Shown in pieces: positions 13,401-22,417 of a stretch of 64,000 nt of DNA. How positions within the stretch are numbered: position 1 is the stretch's first letter; each line of letters begins with the position of its first letter. The notes under the pieces are model-generated. The model was not told where the DNA came from and did not search any database. It saw only the letters and a program-made list of their open reading frames with translations. Made by a program: the position numbers and the translations under genes. The stretch comes from Tubulanus polymorphus (lineage: Eukaryota; Nemertea; Palaeonemertea; Tubulaniformes; Tubulanidae), in assembly GCF_964204645.1 (NCBI RefSeq), contig NC_134030.1:13069947-13133946 (forward strand), in the 5' to 3' direction.

Positions 13401-16400
13401 ACATAATCAATATGAGTATCCCATTTTAACTTGTCATCAATATGAATACCTAGAAAATTAGTATTTTGGATCTTGTTAATTACTTGACCATTTATTTGAA
13501 TTGAGGTATTTTCGGGCAATTTAGAACCGAACACCATGAAATGTGTCTTTGTTAAGTTTAAAGATAGTTTGTTGGATTGAAACCACTCAGCCAATTTATC
13601 AAGTTCATGGTTCAGAGTTTGCACTAAACGTATAGGGTTAGAGTCACTGACGAAACCATTTGTATCATCAGCGAAAAGTATTAATCTAATTAATCAGGTG
13701 TCGCTGACATTTACGCAATCGTTGATATAGATAATAAAAAGCAGGAGTCCAAGAATTCATCCTTGGGGTACACCTATTGTTGTATTCAACGGTACGGATT
13801 GATAATTTGACAGTTGAACTACTCGACGCCTATTTTCCAGATAATTTTTAAACCATGACAGAGCCAATCCTTTTATCCCATTTATAAATTTAATTTATCT
13901 AATAAAATGCTGTGATTGACAGTTTCGAATGCTTTAGACAGGTCTAAATAGACACCAATTGTTGTTTTTTTATCATCCAAATTATCTAGAATTTCATCGA
14001 ATATTTTAATTAATGCCATAGCAGTAGAGTGATTTTTTTCTGAAGCCAAATTGATTTGGATTTATAATCGAAAATTTATCAAAAAAGGAAACTATTCGGT
14101 AACATACAATTTTTTCTAAAAATTTCACTAGGAGGATTTTTCAAGAATTCTCTGAAATTTTTTCCTGTATCAGGAATTTGTTCCGCTAAATTTAATCCTA
14201 TGTTTACAAAATATTTGTTAAATTCATTAGCAATCAAAGATTTATCATCTATTTTTGCTTGATTGTTGTTGATTTTAAATACATCAGGTAGTCCTTCATC
14301 TTGTTTTGTTTTGCCCAGAATATTGTTAATTATTTTCCAAGATTGTTTCATACTATTTCCTGTAGCCAGTAACCTCTCTGCATAGTAATCTTTTTCTGCA
14401 CGTTTTAAAAGCTTATTTATTGAATTTTTATAATGGACATATCTCTCTTTCTTCTCCTCGGTATTATTTCTTAAAAATTTACGATATAAACGATTTTTCT
14501 GCTTAATTGAATTCATAAGTCCTGCTGATAGCCAAGGTTTATTTTGATTTACGGTGGGATTTTTAAAATTCACGAATGGAAACGATTCATCATAAAGTAC
14601 CTTAAATGTATCCATAAAAGATTTATAAGCTAAGTCGGGGTTCAAATTGTTATACGTTGATGACCAGTCAACCGTATGCAATAGTCTATGGAAATGATTT
14701 ATATCGCGCTCACTAAAGTTTCGCTTGTTTTCCGTTTTCTCTGGTAGTACAGGTTCAGATTCATTACCTATAACAAAAATTGGGAAATGATCGGATATAT
14801 CCGTGCATAGTATACCAGAATAAAAATTACAATGATAATGATTACAGAATATGTTATCAATAAGCGTTGCTGATAAAGCTGTTACTCTCGTTGGTTTGTC
14901 AATTAAAGGACGAAATGAATTTGCAAATAAAGTATTAATAAATTCGTCAGTAGAATGATGTGCACCCGACATCAGTAAATTGACATTGAAATCGCCTAGA
15001 AAATAACAAATTTTGTTATGTTTATTAATTTTGTTTAGTAAAATGTTAAATTCGTCCTGAAATTGACGCAGGTTTAAACCGGGTGGTCTATATAATACAC
15101 CCATGATAGTATTTTTCGTTCTTTTATTAATAATTTCGACAAATAGCGATTCAAACGTATTATCATTACCAGATAAATCTGGCCGAAGTTTGAACATAAA
15201 ATTACTTTTTGAATATAAGGCCAAACCACCACCATGTTGATCATTTTTTTCTACTTTTGAAAATACTGTGATAACCATTAATTTTGTACATACTATCATT
15301 ATCGTTCCCTTCATTTGTCCATGTTTCGGACAAACCGATAATAGAAAAATTAGCATCTAATACATTTAGATAATCTACAAAAGCATCAAAATTTTTGTTT
15401 ACACTACGGATGTTCATAGAAATTAACGAAGATTTCTCTTTATCTATCGTAAAATTATTCTCATCCTAGTATTTGCAATCGATATCTGTATTGTTTGTCA
15501 TGAAATTTAAGGAAATAGGTTTAGGTAATATACATTATACAATACTGGAATGTGATATCTCAAGTAGACGATCTCTTTTTGATGAATGATTTAATGAGCT
15601 GTCGTTCGCAGATGTCTGACTGAGGTTTCTTTTTTTGGAACAGTCCGTGATCACATGTAGACCGAGGGCCGTTATAAACGAATTAGTAAGAACCCTCGCG
15701 CCCTCTAACACGATATGGACACCGCTAGAGTCTTTTGTGTCGAATAAAGATCTGATAACGTTATTATCGGGACAGAAATTACAGTCATTGTCAATATAGT
15801 GCACACTGGGTTCCGCCTTGCATAATTTCGATAGAAAACTGTTGAGTTTTTTCGTAGTATCGTTTGAAGCCATGATAGATTTACTTTTACCTCTACGAGG
15901 TAAAATACTGGATATAAAATAATTTGTTCATGGTCATCTTTTAGCTCTGTGACATCGTTTGTACCTAGATGACAGATCACACTGTTAATTTCCATCGACA
16001 ATTTTGATGAGTCGAGGGATTCCAACATGTCACTCATGTCACTGGCTTTCGCGCCCGATCTAGCGTGAACATAAACATCGCCGAGGTCATGGAAAATGAG
16101 TCAATTGCAGTTTGAATCGCCAATCACTATATCTTGCGCTCGATTTGTTTTCTGTGTATCTGCGGTCATCGAGACGGGGCGTGGAGTTGAATGACCAACT
16201 GAGTACTGATCACAGATTTGATCAGTCCTTTCGGGGTCCTCATATACTATTTTTCTCTGAACGGCTATTAGATTTGGACAATCATTTCTTTTGTGCCCTG
16301 ATGCACGACAATAGTAACACACAATCCTCACCGGGCACGAATTCGCAAGATGATCCGCTGACTTGCATTTAAAACACAATTTACGAGTTCTTAGTAAGCA

Positions 16401-19374
16401 TTTGAAGTATGGATGATCAGTAGCCCCGCAATGCTTACACTGTGTCTTGTTGTTATCACAATATAACCTCACATCGAACCTTCCAAATTTAGCTTCTACA
16501 GGAAAGATGTTTTTAACATTTCTCAGTTTTGCGTGGATGGTTCAATTTAGGATATCAGTCCCCTGAATTTTCACTTTAGTAATGCTCCCGCCTAACACAT
16601 CACCATAACGCGAGAGCTGACCAGCTATAAACGCATCAGAAAGTTCAACCGGGGCATCTTTTATGGTGATATTTGTCAAATCCATCTGCTTGTCAATTTT
16701 AGTAACGATTGTTTGCTGATTCCCAACTTAAAATTCCTCTTTTAAAAAGCGAGCAAGAACATTTTGGTCTTTAAAAGTGATTCGACACTCACCGGCTTTC
16801 ACGATCTGAATTGCTTTCACATTTACCAAATGAGTTCCCAAAGCCTTTATGACATCCGTTTCCACAAATTTCACACCCCCACACTCAACAGTAAGGGGGC
16901 GTTTTAGATCCATTATACGTAACTATATCTGCAAAAGCAATATACTAGCTAGTGTTCTCATGGCGTTACGCGCTTCCCCAACGTCCCACACGACTGGCTT
17001 TTCTCCATCTCATGTCTTATTCGGGACGGATATGTCGCTACCTATTGAGACAACTCTTCCAAAAGAGAATTTGGCTAAAACTGTGCAGGAACGCATTGCA
17101 CGCAAACAAAGCAGTCAAAGAAATCGTTACTCATCAAACCAGTTACGTAACAAAGAACTCCATGATAAGCATGCCTCAACACCAGATTACCATGTCGGCC
17201 AGAAAGTTTGGTTGTTGCGTAAACACACTAATAAAGGGAAGTCAAAGAAAGAGATTCTTGCCTAAATCTACAGGACCGTATGAAAATATAACGTTAGGTA
17301 AAAATGTTACCTTCTTCCTCAGATATTGTCGAACAGACCTGCCATCAGCGGTGAATGCTTCCCGCCTCAGTACTTGTGTAGACCGGGCTGATAACCCGCA
17401 TCTACTACCTCAGCTCGAGAGTACGCACGGTGGCTCAGTCACGGATTCTCAAGTCATTAATCCCCCAAGTTCGGTTATATATACATAGACTAAGCGGCAA
17501 CGTGTCCACCCAAGGAATTACAGACATTATATTTCAATGACGGATGCGTGGCGAGTATTTATGTTGAAGTGTATATGTAGTTGGCAACCATACACTGGAA
17601 AGCGAGCATGATCTTTCTTACGAATTCAAAATCAATATGAAAATGTCATAGAAAAGCAAATTATCACTGCGATTGGCAGACAATCATAGGTAATCAGATT
17701 ATAAATAATGTATAAAAGCAAACAACTCACACCAAGCGTTACACACAGCAAGATTCTACTTTTCATAATGGACAATTATCATTTTTATTACACTCGAAAG
17801 TTAATCGTTCCCAGTTGAGTTCGACTGATTACAGATACTCACACATTTCATTTTCTAGTGTCCAATAACTGTAGTAAGGTTGAACCTGCGGCGTGTGGTC
17901 ATTACCTTCATTGGACTAAACAGGAAAGCGCCATCTATCACATGCAGGATTATGTATGTCAACACCCTGCTGACATGGATTGTAACGCATATTGCCGCAA
18001 ATGCTTGGGTGAGTATGATAATTTGAGACCATTTTGTATTGGATGAAAGAATTCTTCATGATATGTTATATTGTAAGACGAAATTGAACTAATACATGAG
18101 CTACATTAGAAGTGAATATCGTTGCGAGGTTTAACTACAGCACCGATGCAACAGAACCCCTGCCTCTATTTTTGCCCAGGAAAAGGCCATTTGCGTAACT
18201 TATTCGCTTCAAGTGCTGTTCTTCTTAATGAACGCAGAAGCCGGGATAGCCTATCAATTACCGTTGAATAAACAGCAAGTGTACTCCGACGGAATGGACC
18301 TAAGAGGGTCCAATCCAGTATCATAAAAATATCATCTTGGCAAAAAGGGGATCGGGCCAGTTTTCACCACCCCCTATTGGATTTATCCACAGCAACTTCG
18401 ATTATCGGCGAATGCTATAAGAAACAATTTTGTAAGAGATCAGCTGCATACACACTAAACCATCGACACGTGTAGAAATTAGGAAACTCCCTCAGTTCAT
18501 TTTGTCAACGAAACAATAGAAAGTCAACGTTCAGAAGAATGCTAGGGAAAGTCTTGAAATCGTATCCAAACGCATCAGCTCGAGAAAATGTTTCTGTTGA
18601 TTATTCATGTTATCTTTGATAGTATCTCAATTCTAGGCTCTATTCCATCGGTGTCTTGATTAGTGACCGGTGGCCTAACCGTGGTTATTTGCAAAATGAA
18701 CATTTAACAAGGGTCATGCGATTTAATCACGTCTGACCTACCCAACCCAGTTTGACATGTTTTATACCTGAATTTCAAATCATAGTTGGAGGAAATCCCA
18801 ACACAGGGCTGGTGGGAGCATCAATTATAGTTAGCTCATCAATTGATTTTTCGACTCGCAAGATTGCTCTGAAACGCATCGCACCCGTACACTTTGTGGA
18901 AAAAAAATGTCTTAATATTGGGTGATGAACGCAGTGTATACTGTTATTTCCTCTAACATGGGACTTATCACCCGACGTATCTACTTGGTGAGACTTGCAT
19001 ACTGGAGATCTCGTAATACTGGCAGTTTTTTTTCATAGAAACACTGTCCACGGTCAAAGGGTTCCAATCTTCTAAAATGCAATGATATTTACCCCATCAG
19101 TATTTAAGTTGATGACAAGCGCCTTGTGGTAATTTTAAACCAATGTCGACTGACTGATAATTCGCTATGCTATGAATTCGCTGTAGGGTTTGACGATGTA
19201 TCTGTTTATTTCATTACAGCCACCAAATGTGAGAAATTTGATGGAACATATATTGAAATTGGTGGCGAGTGGCAATATGTGCATTTGGACAAACAATCTA
19301 ACTCGACGTGGACAATCATATGTACACTTGTTGGCAATCAAATACTTAAAGAAGTTAGCTTCGAAATCTTTTAA
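1325..19374 (+). CDS. CAP-superfamily secreted protein gene (CRISP/SCP-like) with ShKT-like module, seven exons, 5' end missing
   Basis: Seven open stretches join at GT-AG sites with matching phase: 1325-1446, 1629-1725, 2171-2292, 8664-8749, 11435-11649, 17859-18008 and 19220-19374. Exons 1-4 spell a CAP domain in order: HNKLR, then M-x2-L-x-W-x3-LA-x2-A with a Cys and His, then QN...W..E and VGHFTQ, then IIWEST...GC and VCNYSPA-GN. These are the CAP signature blocks. A Thr/Pro-rich linker follows, then six cysteines spaced C-x7-C-x21-C-x7-C-x3-C-x2-C ending CxxxCxxC, like an ShKT module. CAP plus ShKT/ICR is a known extracellular pairing; functions range widely (proteins of secretions, venom, reproduction). 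The protein is about 314 aa without its signal-peptide exon. Large introns hold the gypsy and LINE insertions. The CAP assignment is strong; the junctions after exon 5 are less certain. Confidence 0.8.
1629..1725 (+). CDS. CAP gene exon: W..LA..A / C..H block
   Basis: The acceptor is CGCATAG and the donor is GTAAGT; the exon is 97 nt, phase 0 to phase 1. It starts [10 protein letters not shown], completing M-x2-L-x-W-x3-LA-x2-A, and continues to a Cys and a His that occupy the usual CAP positions. Confidence 0.78.
2171..2292 (+). CDS. CAP gene exon: QN...W..E...VGHFTQ block
   Basis: The acceptor is CGATAG and the donor GTGAGA; 122 nt, phase 1 to phase 0. It encodes QN, a W..E helix and VGHFTQ, the CAP motif normally written GHYTQ, whose His is part of the conserved CAP cavity. 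The split codon would give Arg instead of the usual Gly before QN, a small anomaly. Confidence 0.78.
2909..2913. repeat. Target-site duplication CTGAT, left
   Basis: CTGAT immediately precedes the left LTR and is repeated at 8606-8610 after the right LTR. A 5-bp duplication is normal for Ty3/gypsy integrases. Confidence 0.9.
2914..3085 (-). repeat. Gypsy 3' LTR
   Basis: 172 bp, TG...CA on either strand, matching 8434-8605 along its whole length with about 12 substitutions and no gaps. Confidence 0.92.
3086..3097 (-). other. Polypurine tract of the gypsy element
   Basis: On the - strand the twelve bases AGGGTGGAGGGA directly abut the 3' LTR, the expected place and composition for the plus-strand primer. 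Confidence 0.75.
3096..3290 (-). pseudogene. Gypsy pol C-terminal tail
   Basis: The translated piece carries an Arg-rich RKAP-x-RLIE-type motif, common at the very end of gypsy pol polyproteins after the integrase. It is separated from the integrase by frameshifts. Confidence 0.55.
3483..4464 (-). pseudogene. Gypsy integrase (zinc-binding, catalytic core, C-terminal domain), frameshifted
   Basis: The overlapping frames 4464-4219 and 4402-3884 cover the zinc-binding region ([18 protein letters not shown]) and the DDE core: HIDFG (first Asp), [12 protein letters not shown] (second Asp) and PPYHPQSN; the catalytic Glu expected after that lies at the break near 3884. The 3728-3483 piece gives the C-terminal chromatin-facing part, with a [16 protein letters not shown] block. 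Integrase inserts the cDNA into host DNA. At least two frameshifts make it non-functional. Confidence 0.88.
4580..5543 (-). pseudogene. Gypsy reverse transcriptase C-half, connection and RNase H, frameshifted
   Basis: The - strand frames 5544-5311, 5301-5038, 5034-4828 and 4831-4580 give consecutive parts: INTH..., the LDD active-site box (ILDDILVG instead of the usual YLDD), [22 protein letters not shown] (RNase H Asp), [13 protein letters not shown] (RNase H Glu) and YTDHQPLT (RNase H Asp). The parts sit in different frames, so the gene is dead. Confidence 0.9.
5550..6699. mobile_element. 1,150-bp non-autonomous TIR element inside the gypsy RT
   Basis: The stretch starts TTTGACGCCT and ends AGGCGTCAAA (10-bp perfect inverted repeat) and is flanked by TAATTT on both sides (5544-5549 and 6700-6705). 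Removing it with one TAATTT copy restores the RT reading from the TQAYQQ block into the INTHQG block, which proves an insertion. No transposase frame is visible inside. A short stretch near 6165-6300 resembles an A/T-rich LINE or SINE tail and may be a nested insert. Confidence 0.82.
6706..7065 (-). pseudogene. Gypsy reverse transcriptase N-half
   Basis: The piece contains the RT palm start: [46 protein letters not shown], and [12 protein letters not shown] with the first catalytic Asp of RT box A. It then meets an in-frame stop and the inserted TIR element. Confidence 0.92.
7062..7592 (-). pseudogene. Gypsy aspartic protease region
   Basis: The frame 7592-7323 contains [13 protein letters not shown], the retropepsin active-site loop with DTA in place of the usual DTG or DSG. 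The following frames (7399-7202 and 7259-7062) carry the downstream protease flap and the linker to RT (LLGRNWL), in other frames. Confidence 0.75.
7561..8213 (-). pseudogene. Gypsy gag with zinc knuckle
   Basis: The frame 8213-7824 is a gag capsid-like stretch ([22 protein letters not shown], then [11 protein letters not shown]). Near 7700-7625 the third frame spells a CFRCGR...CGGRDHF nucleocapsid-type zinc knuckle, interrupted by a stop at the second Cys pair. The pieces lie in different frames. Confidence 0.82.
8414..8431 (-). other. Primer-binding site of the gypsy element
   Basis: Two bases inside the 5' LTR the - strand reads TGGCGACGAGGATCGAGCC, starting TGG and complementary in form to a tRNA 3' end with a CGA-type T-loop. 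I cannot name the tRNA. Confidence 0.65.
8434..8605 (-). repeat. Gypsy 5' LTR
   Basis: Second 172-bp copy of the LTR; on the - strand this is the 5' end of the element. Confidence 0.92.
8606..8610. repeat. Target-site duplication CTGAT, right
   Basis: Identical to 2909-2913, on the outer side of the right LTR. Confidence 0.9.
8664..8749 (+). CDS. CAP gene exon: W.ST..GCA...VCNYSPA block
   Basis: The acceptor is TTTTTAG and the donor GTAAGT; 86 nt, phase 0 to phase 2. It encodes [12 protein letters not shown], then VCNYSPA, the last CAP signature. It begins only 53 bases after the target-site duplication of the gypsy element, so the retrotransposon sits just upstream of its splice acceptor. 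Confidence 0.8.
9117..9720. mobile_element. 604-bp MITE-like TIR element
   Basis: It starts GGGTAGCGGATTGGGGCCCC and ends with the exact reverse complement. The inverted arms continue to about 50 bp as an imperfect match ending in a GGTACCATCATAT-type word. No coding frame is seen. The flanking bases show no clear duplication. Confidence 0.65.
11249..11280. repeat. 32-bp perfect palindrome
   Basis: The arm CCATGGACTCTAAAAC is followed immediately by its reverse complement with no loop. Its origin is unclear; it may be a relic of a tiny foldback element. Confidence 0.75.
11435..11649 (+). CDS. CAP gene exon: GN... end of CAP and Thr/Pro linker
   Basis: The acceptor is CATTATAG and the donor GTAAGT; 215 nt. 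The first base completes the Ala codon of the previous exon, and GNLP continues the CAP motif [13 protein letters not shown] linker and a lone Cys follow. Frame 0 stays open to the donor and ends in phase 1, matching the next exon. The last ~40 residues look unlike a known domain, so an earlier donor such as the GTATTG near 11550 remains possible. Confidence 0.62.
11650..12499. other. Intron 5 sequence before the LINE
   Basis: No gene is seen. A stretch at about 12345-12430 (GGACCAATGGTCCAGTGGCT and onward) recurs inverted at about 35770-35855, so it belongs to a dispersed repeat, perhaps tRNA-derived because of its D-arm-like sequence. Confidence 0.45.
12668..12750. repeat. (CA)n-rich microsatellite
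   Basis: Imperfect CA/CG dinucleotide repeat with interspersed CGCA units, located in the 3' part of the LINE. Confidence 0.8.
12863..15502 (-). pseudogene. LINE ORF2: APE endonuclease plus reverse transcriptase
   Basis: The frame 15356-14079 carries the APE-type endonuclease ([35 protein letters not shown]) and the linker up to RT. Its N-terminus ([17 protein letters not shown]) lies just upstream after a frame break. The RT blocks follow in broken frames: [14 protein letters not shown] near 13900, then FADDTN near 13660, then [13 protein letters not shown]...FLGIHID in 13624-13127 and the C-terminal GPTLWNSLA domain in 13111-12863. The product would nick target DNA and copy the RNA. Confidence 0.88.
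15535..16913 (-). pseudogene. LINE ORF1: nucleic-acid-binding domain, CCHC knuckles and SGNH esterase
   Basis: From ATG at 16913 an RRM-like N-terminal segment ([15 protein letters not shown]) leads to three zinc knuckles in 16472-16101 ([42 protein letters not shown]). IVIGDSN follows, the SGNH-hydrolase block I with its nucleophilic Ser. Block III appears as HLGTNDV near 15960, and a block V remnant, GVH..LEGAR, near 15710. The order GDSN, GTND, VH is that of SGNH/GDSL esterases fused to LINE ORF1 proteins. Stops and frameshifts separate the parts. Confidence 0.8.
16930..17488 (+). pseudogene. Retroviral-type integrase C-terminal fragment of another LTR element
   Basis: In + frame [21 protein letters not shown] followed by LPIETTLP matches the end of the integrase core and the start of the C-terminal domain in Ty3/gypsy-like pol. 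After a frame shift near 17265 the sequence [14 protein letters not shown]...[10 protein letters not shown] continues the SH3-like tail. Nothing upstream belongs to it, since the LINE 5' end lies at about 16915. The LINE probably inserted next to or into this older copy. Confidence 0.8.
17489..17858 (+). other. Intron 5 end, before the ShKT-like exon
   Basis: A TATA-like TGTATAAAAGCAA at about 17709 followed by an ATG at 17768 would be compatible with an alternative promoter and first exon for the ShKT-like part, but the short frame meets a stop. Nothing else is seen. Confidence 0.3.
17859..18008 (+). CDS. CAP gene exon: six-cysteine ShKT-like module
   Basis: The acceptor is TTTTCTAG and the donor GTGAGT, both close to consensus; 150 nt, phase 1-1, the symmetry typical of shuffled extracellular modules. 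It has six cysteines ending CxxxCxxC, with HPADMDC resembling the NP..M...C stretch of ShKT domains. The spacing between the third and fourth Cys is shorter than usual. ShKT modules occur in many secreted enzymes, so no toxin role is implied. Confidence 0.65.
19220..19374 (+). CDS. Probable terminal exon of the CAP gene
   Basis: The acceptor is TTTCATTACAG; the exon enters in phase 1, matches the preceding donor, and stays open to TAA at 19374. It encodes about 50 residues with two cysteines and no domain I recognise. I see no AATAAA close downstream, so it may belong to an alternative transcript. Confidence 0.45.
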
Positions 19375-20133
19375 ACTAAAATGGATTGCTGTTACGTAGT
19401 TTTTTTTTCATCATTATTAGCCTAAAAAAGATATCTTATTTCTCATAATCGAGCGAGTGTAAGAAAGTGAGGTACGTGACAACTGCGAAGGATGGAAGAG
19501 AATATTTGACTGGAAATGCATCCATTCTACAAACTACTGTTAGCAAATTCAACATTGTCGGGATAAAATCGGCATCATGTCTATATCTTACGCGGTTCCA
19601 AATCATTCTGTACCAATAAAGAAGTTCACAGTTTCTAGTCGCCATTTTGTGGCGTACCCTTGAGGTCCACAATGTGGAATAATTTGCGCTCATTTTCAAA
19701 TCGTAAGTTTTGATTGAATATCATATAGCTCTGTTGAGTCTTATAATTCTAGTTAAACAGTTAATGTACACATAAATGTAAACCAAATTGTAAAAATGAG
19801 CTTCGCAAGTCGATGGGTCAGAAACCCTCTAGTCTAACTTGACATAAGGTGGCTGTAGCACCGGTATTGGTGATGGGTTGATCATACTGTCTCTGGTTTC
19901 AAGATATGCATTAAGTGTGCGAATAAAAAGCAACAGCTATCGTTACTGTACGTATCACACGTCTTGATTCTTGTCGTTTACAAATCACCAAAGTCACGAG
20001 GATATATCATGGCTGATAAAAACATAGGAATAACCGGGATTTTTAACGAATACATGTACGTAAGACCACGGATATTTTATCCATTTATTTAAATACTAGG
20101 TTGTTTTGGGATAAGAAAGTTACAACGCTAAAA
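19375..20133. other. Downstream flank of the CAP gene
   Basis: No gene, repeat or RNA feature is recognised in this stretch. Confidence 0.4.
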
Positions 20134-20203
20134 TATGATATGATATGATATGATATGATATGATATGATATGATATGATATGATATGATATGATATGATA
20201 TGA
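20134..20203. repeat. (TGATA)n microsatellite, about 14 units
   Basis: A pure pentanucleotide run ending in a T-run. The same unit recurs at 21522-21542 as a LINE-type 3' tail, so this run may mark the end of another, lost LINE copy. Confidence 0.85.
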
Positions 20204-20219
20204 TTTTTTCCAGCGGGCT

Positions 20220-21480
20220 ATTGCGTTCACGTCTCGCCCGTCAGTAATTTGAAAGGTGGGCTATTATAGCAGAGGGCGAGAGGGCGACACATCACCCATC
20301 ACCACTCATAATTTCTTTATATATATAAATGGGAGAGAGAAAAGTATTCTTAGCGTCAATAAATAATGAAATAAAACCAGCAAAAAACAATTTGAAACAA
20401 AAAAGTAAGAAGAAATTGAACATAAAATATTAAAACTAGAAAAGATAGGAAGTAATATGGAAAAAAATATCAGCAAATTTGAGTTACTGTAATGTTAGTA
20501 CAGCACGAGAATTTAAAGTATTTTTACCTGATAAATGGGCTTCATTAAGTAAGAGGAATTAAAAGATTTAGAAGGACTTAAAATAATGTATCATGGGAAA
20601 TATGAAATATGAAAAATTGTTAAAGAAAAGAATAAAATAACGATAAAATAAAATGATAAGAAAATAAAGAAATGAAGAAATAAAATAATAAAATAATAAA
20701 AATAATGAAATAAATCAAAAATAAGACAAAAATATTGAGATATTTAATTTTTACAGATAGAAATATTGTTAAATAAATAAAATTATTTTTTTGTTTTTTT
20801 TTCTAAAATATTCCATTTTTGTATAGTGAACTTTGGAATTTCAGAAGTTTTTTTATTTTCAACAGTAGTTAAAAATTATTTGAAATATCTATTTCTTAAT
20901 TTTGAATCATATAACTTGTCATTAGTTTGTGAATATGTCTATGATGTTTTAATGTATTTTCATTTTTATACTTGCATATTACACAAGATTTGATATCATT
21001 CAATCTACCTGAAATATAATTTATGTTATCTTTTAATTCTGTATATTTAATTTTACAAGTATCATATAATTCTAATAATTGTTTTAATGAGTAAATTGAA
21101 AATGGAACTATTCCCGAAATCAAAAAATAATTAACTTGATATGCTCTTGATTTTTATATATTAGATTTAATATTTCTAGTATCTTACTTTCACTCATTTT
21201 TACAGTTAAAATATGTAGAATGAATTAAATTAAAAGATGTCTTAATCCTCTAATTTTTTTCAATATTAACTTATATTATATTTTCATGATTATTTCCATT
21301 TAACTTCTTTAATTTCTAACTTAATTTTATATTTTCATTTAATAAATCTAGCGAAAGTTTGTGCAGCCGAATAAACTGAGCAGTCACTTTGTTATTAAAA
21401 TCAAACACAATGTATGTTCCCTCTGATATGAAAGACCATATTCCCTATTACCGGTGCCAACATTAGACACCCTCGAGGTA
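20220..21480. mobile_element. Highly decayed AT-rich Polinton-like remnant
   Basis: Base composition drops abruptly to very AT-rich, as in the Polinton zones at 37-46 and 60-63 kb. On the + strand near 20505-20615 the frame reads REFKVFLPDKWASLS and KIMYHGKY, a diverged match to the C-terminus of 'gene A' at 42701-43042 (EFRTYLPDR...YFIYKGK). On the - strand 21123-20896 encodes a Cys/His motif CVIC-x10-H-x3-H. No intact gene remains. Confidence 0.5.
20896..21123 (-). pseudogene. Small open frame with a C2H2-like motif
   Basis: A 75-aa frame with a single C-x2-C-x10-H-x3-H pattern near its end. It lies in the AT-rich Polinton-like remnant, where the polymerase N-terminal regions also carry such fingers (45.7-45.9 kb). 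It may be a scrap of that region; it is not identifiable alone. Confidence 0.35.
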
Positions 21481-21521
21481 GATTCAGGCCCAATCGGCTG
21501 CTGCTATGTGATAGCGATACT

Positions 21522-22028
21522 TTGATATGATATGATATGATTTATTTGCATAATAGATTGTTACAGAGTTTACAAATGAATACACAATATATGGAAAAGA
21601 ATGAACCAATAAATTATGCGAGGAATTAGGAGAAGCCAAAGTTGGCTTCATCTAGTCCTAATCCCTCGTCCGTACACTCTCACATACACACAGACATATA
21701 CACCAATTCACATTCATTCCTAGTTTACCAAACAAACCAAATATACATAATATACATAGACAATTGCAGATAAAGTAATGTGGCACGTTATAAAAGATTA
21801 CACCGATAATTAATAAGTGGAACGAAGATAACGCTGAAGCTGAATTTTGAAGTTGGATTTTATTTTGGACTTTATTGATTTGGCTTAAGTATAGCTTATG
21901 CGGATTCGGTTCATCAGGGACAAAGAGATCCTCACGCACGACGGAACTCAAGACGGAACTCGCGACCCGAAGTCCTCTCTGACGCCCTTTCCTCAGAGTT
22001 GCAGCGTTGATAGCAGCGACCAGTACAG
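21522..22028 (-). mobile_element. 3' end of a LINE or SINE with (TATCA)n tail
   Basis: TGATATGATATGATATGATT is followed by TTATTTGCATAATAGA. This has the same layout as the LINE 3' ends at 12500 (GAATTG units then TTTATTTTGCATTTC), with the short tandem tail outermost. No RT frame remains in this stretch. It ends where the TIR element at 22037 begins. Confidence 0.5.
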
Positions 22029-22036
22029 TCGTTTCA
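22029..22036. repeat. 8-bp target-site duplication TCGTTTCA, left
   Basis: Identical to 25450-25457, directly outside the inverted termini of the element 22037-25449. Confidence 0.7.
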
Positions 22037-22417
22037 CCGGTTCCTGAACTTCGCTGAAAAAGCTGAAACGCTGAAACGCTGAATCGCTGAAATAAAAACG
22101 CTGAAATTTCAGGGAATTTCGAAAAACGCCGAAATTTCAGGGAATTCCCGAAAAACGCTGAAATCGTGCTAGGTACCGACAATACTCGTTTTGAAATATT
22201 TTCCGGGCCGGTGTCCGCTGCCGAGTCCTGAACCGTGTTTTGCATGGGCAGTATGTGTGGAGTATACTTCTAGAGGGCCACTTGTTGGACAAATTAATTC
22301 GCTTGAAATCCGGATTTTTAATGCATACAGGCAGCATGATGAGGAAAACCCATTCACAAACCGTGCAAGCCAACTTAAACACTATGCTCAATATTCCAAG
22401 AATATGGTTTACTTCAG

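Larger units (their letters stand above)
12500..16915 (-). mobile_element. Non-LTR retrotransposon (CR1/L2-like LINE), nearly full length, decayed
   Basis: On the - strand an ORF1 with CCHC knuckles and an SGNH-type esterase precedes an APE endonuclease plus reverse transcriptase. The element ends at a short (CAATT)n tail at 12500-12520. The 3' region also contains a (CA)n tract at about 12668-12750. ORF1 with an esterase is known from CR1/L2-related LINEs. Several frameshifts and stops make it inactive. It lies in intron 5 of the CAP gene, in reverse orientation. Confidence 0.85.

Noticed and set aside
16849-16929. Extension of the + strand integrase frame upstream of 16930
   Set aside because: This part is antisense to the start of the LINE ORF1 and shows no integrase similarity.
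21658-22245. 195-aa frame on the - strand
   Set aside because: It starts in the terminal repeat of the 3.4-kb element and runs through a LINE-type 3' region; the arm at 25246-25449 shows that the first part is transposon end, not gene.
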